Below, in pieces: positions 63,852-64,000 of a stretch of 64,000 nt of DNA. Position numbers and translations under genes: made by a program. Origin of the DNA: Atopsyche davidsoni (taxonomy: Eukaryota > Arthropoda > Insecta > Trichoptera > Hydrobiosidae). The DNA is taken from positions 7,506,501 to 7,570,500 of the forward strand of contig JAILWY010000024.1 of the NCBI GenBank assembly GCA_022113835.1, written 5' to 3'. Under the pieces are notes generated by a model. The model did no database searches, was not told the DNA's origin, and was given only the letters and a program-made list of their open reading frames with translations. Position 1 is the first letter of the stretch, and every line of letters starts with the position of its first letter.

Positions 63852-64000
63852 CTGGAATCACAAAAATCATGCTGTAATACCTGGCCTATATTTAAAGTAA
63901 ATACAGGGAGCACTAACAAACAATTAAAATAGCTTTTATGCAACTATGTGCTGGTGACTCACAAGACCTGTGTGTATCACTCTAAGATAGAGTTACAGGA

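Noticed and set aside
1..64000. CRISPR arrays, rRNA genes, bacterial operons
   Set aside because: No direct-repeat/spacer pattern, no rRNA-like conserved blocks, and no tightly packed ORFs other than the retrotransposon.

Overview
This is eukaryotic DNA, most likely from an insect and plausibly a lepidopteran. The evidence is an intact Jockey-type non-LTR retrotransposon, a spliced exon with a polyglutamine run, long non-coding stretches, and repeats that resemble Penelope-like element debris. There are no operons, ribosome-binding-site-led genes or rRNA. The species cannot be fixed from the sequence, and the lepidopteran assignment is inference.

Host coding content is almost absent. The only credible host coding segment is a 153-bp, phase 0-0 exon on the minus strand at 63699-63851. 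It encodes a Gly/Pro/Gln-rich, low-complexity stretch with ten consecutive glutamines, and is bounded by a good acceptor and a CAG|GTATGT donor. Because that donor points to lower coordinates, positions 1-63698 are best read as one very large intron (at least 63 kb), or intron plus flank, of a minus-strand gene.

The one complete genetic unit is a minus-strand retrotransposon at 37956-42188. It has ORF1 (gag-like, three CCHC knuckles) and ORF2 (endonuclease plus reverse transcriptase), joined as TAAATG. A perfect 15-bp target-site duplication flanks it. Both frames are open, so it is a young insertion. It is cut at its 5' end inside, or exactly at the start of, ORF1, so the longer open frame starting at 42247 includes host DNA.

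The rest falls into two compositional regimes. From 1 to about 57.6 kb, CpG-rich islands of 100-600 bp alternate with AT-rich DNA every 0.5-1.5 kb. Many islands contain short GC-rich tandem duplications (5-16 bp units), and one holds five CACGTG E-boxes spaced exactly 11 bp apart. From about 58 kb to the exon the DNA is uniformly AT-rich and the islands stop. This layout resembles the regulatory landscape of a developmental gene, but that is inference.

The least expected structures are foldback repeats carrying hammerhead-ribozyme-like cores. One family has three cores: two inverted at 59856-60054 and one at 2321-2446. A second family lies at 62838-63010, with a related piece at 63575-63630. 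There is also a pair of perfect adjacent hairpins at 35951-36035.
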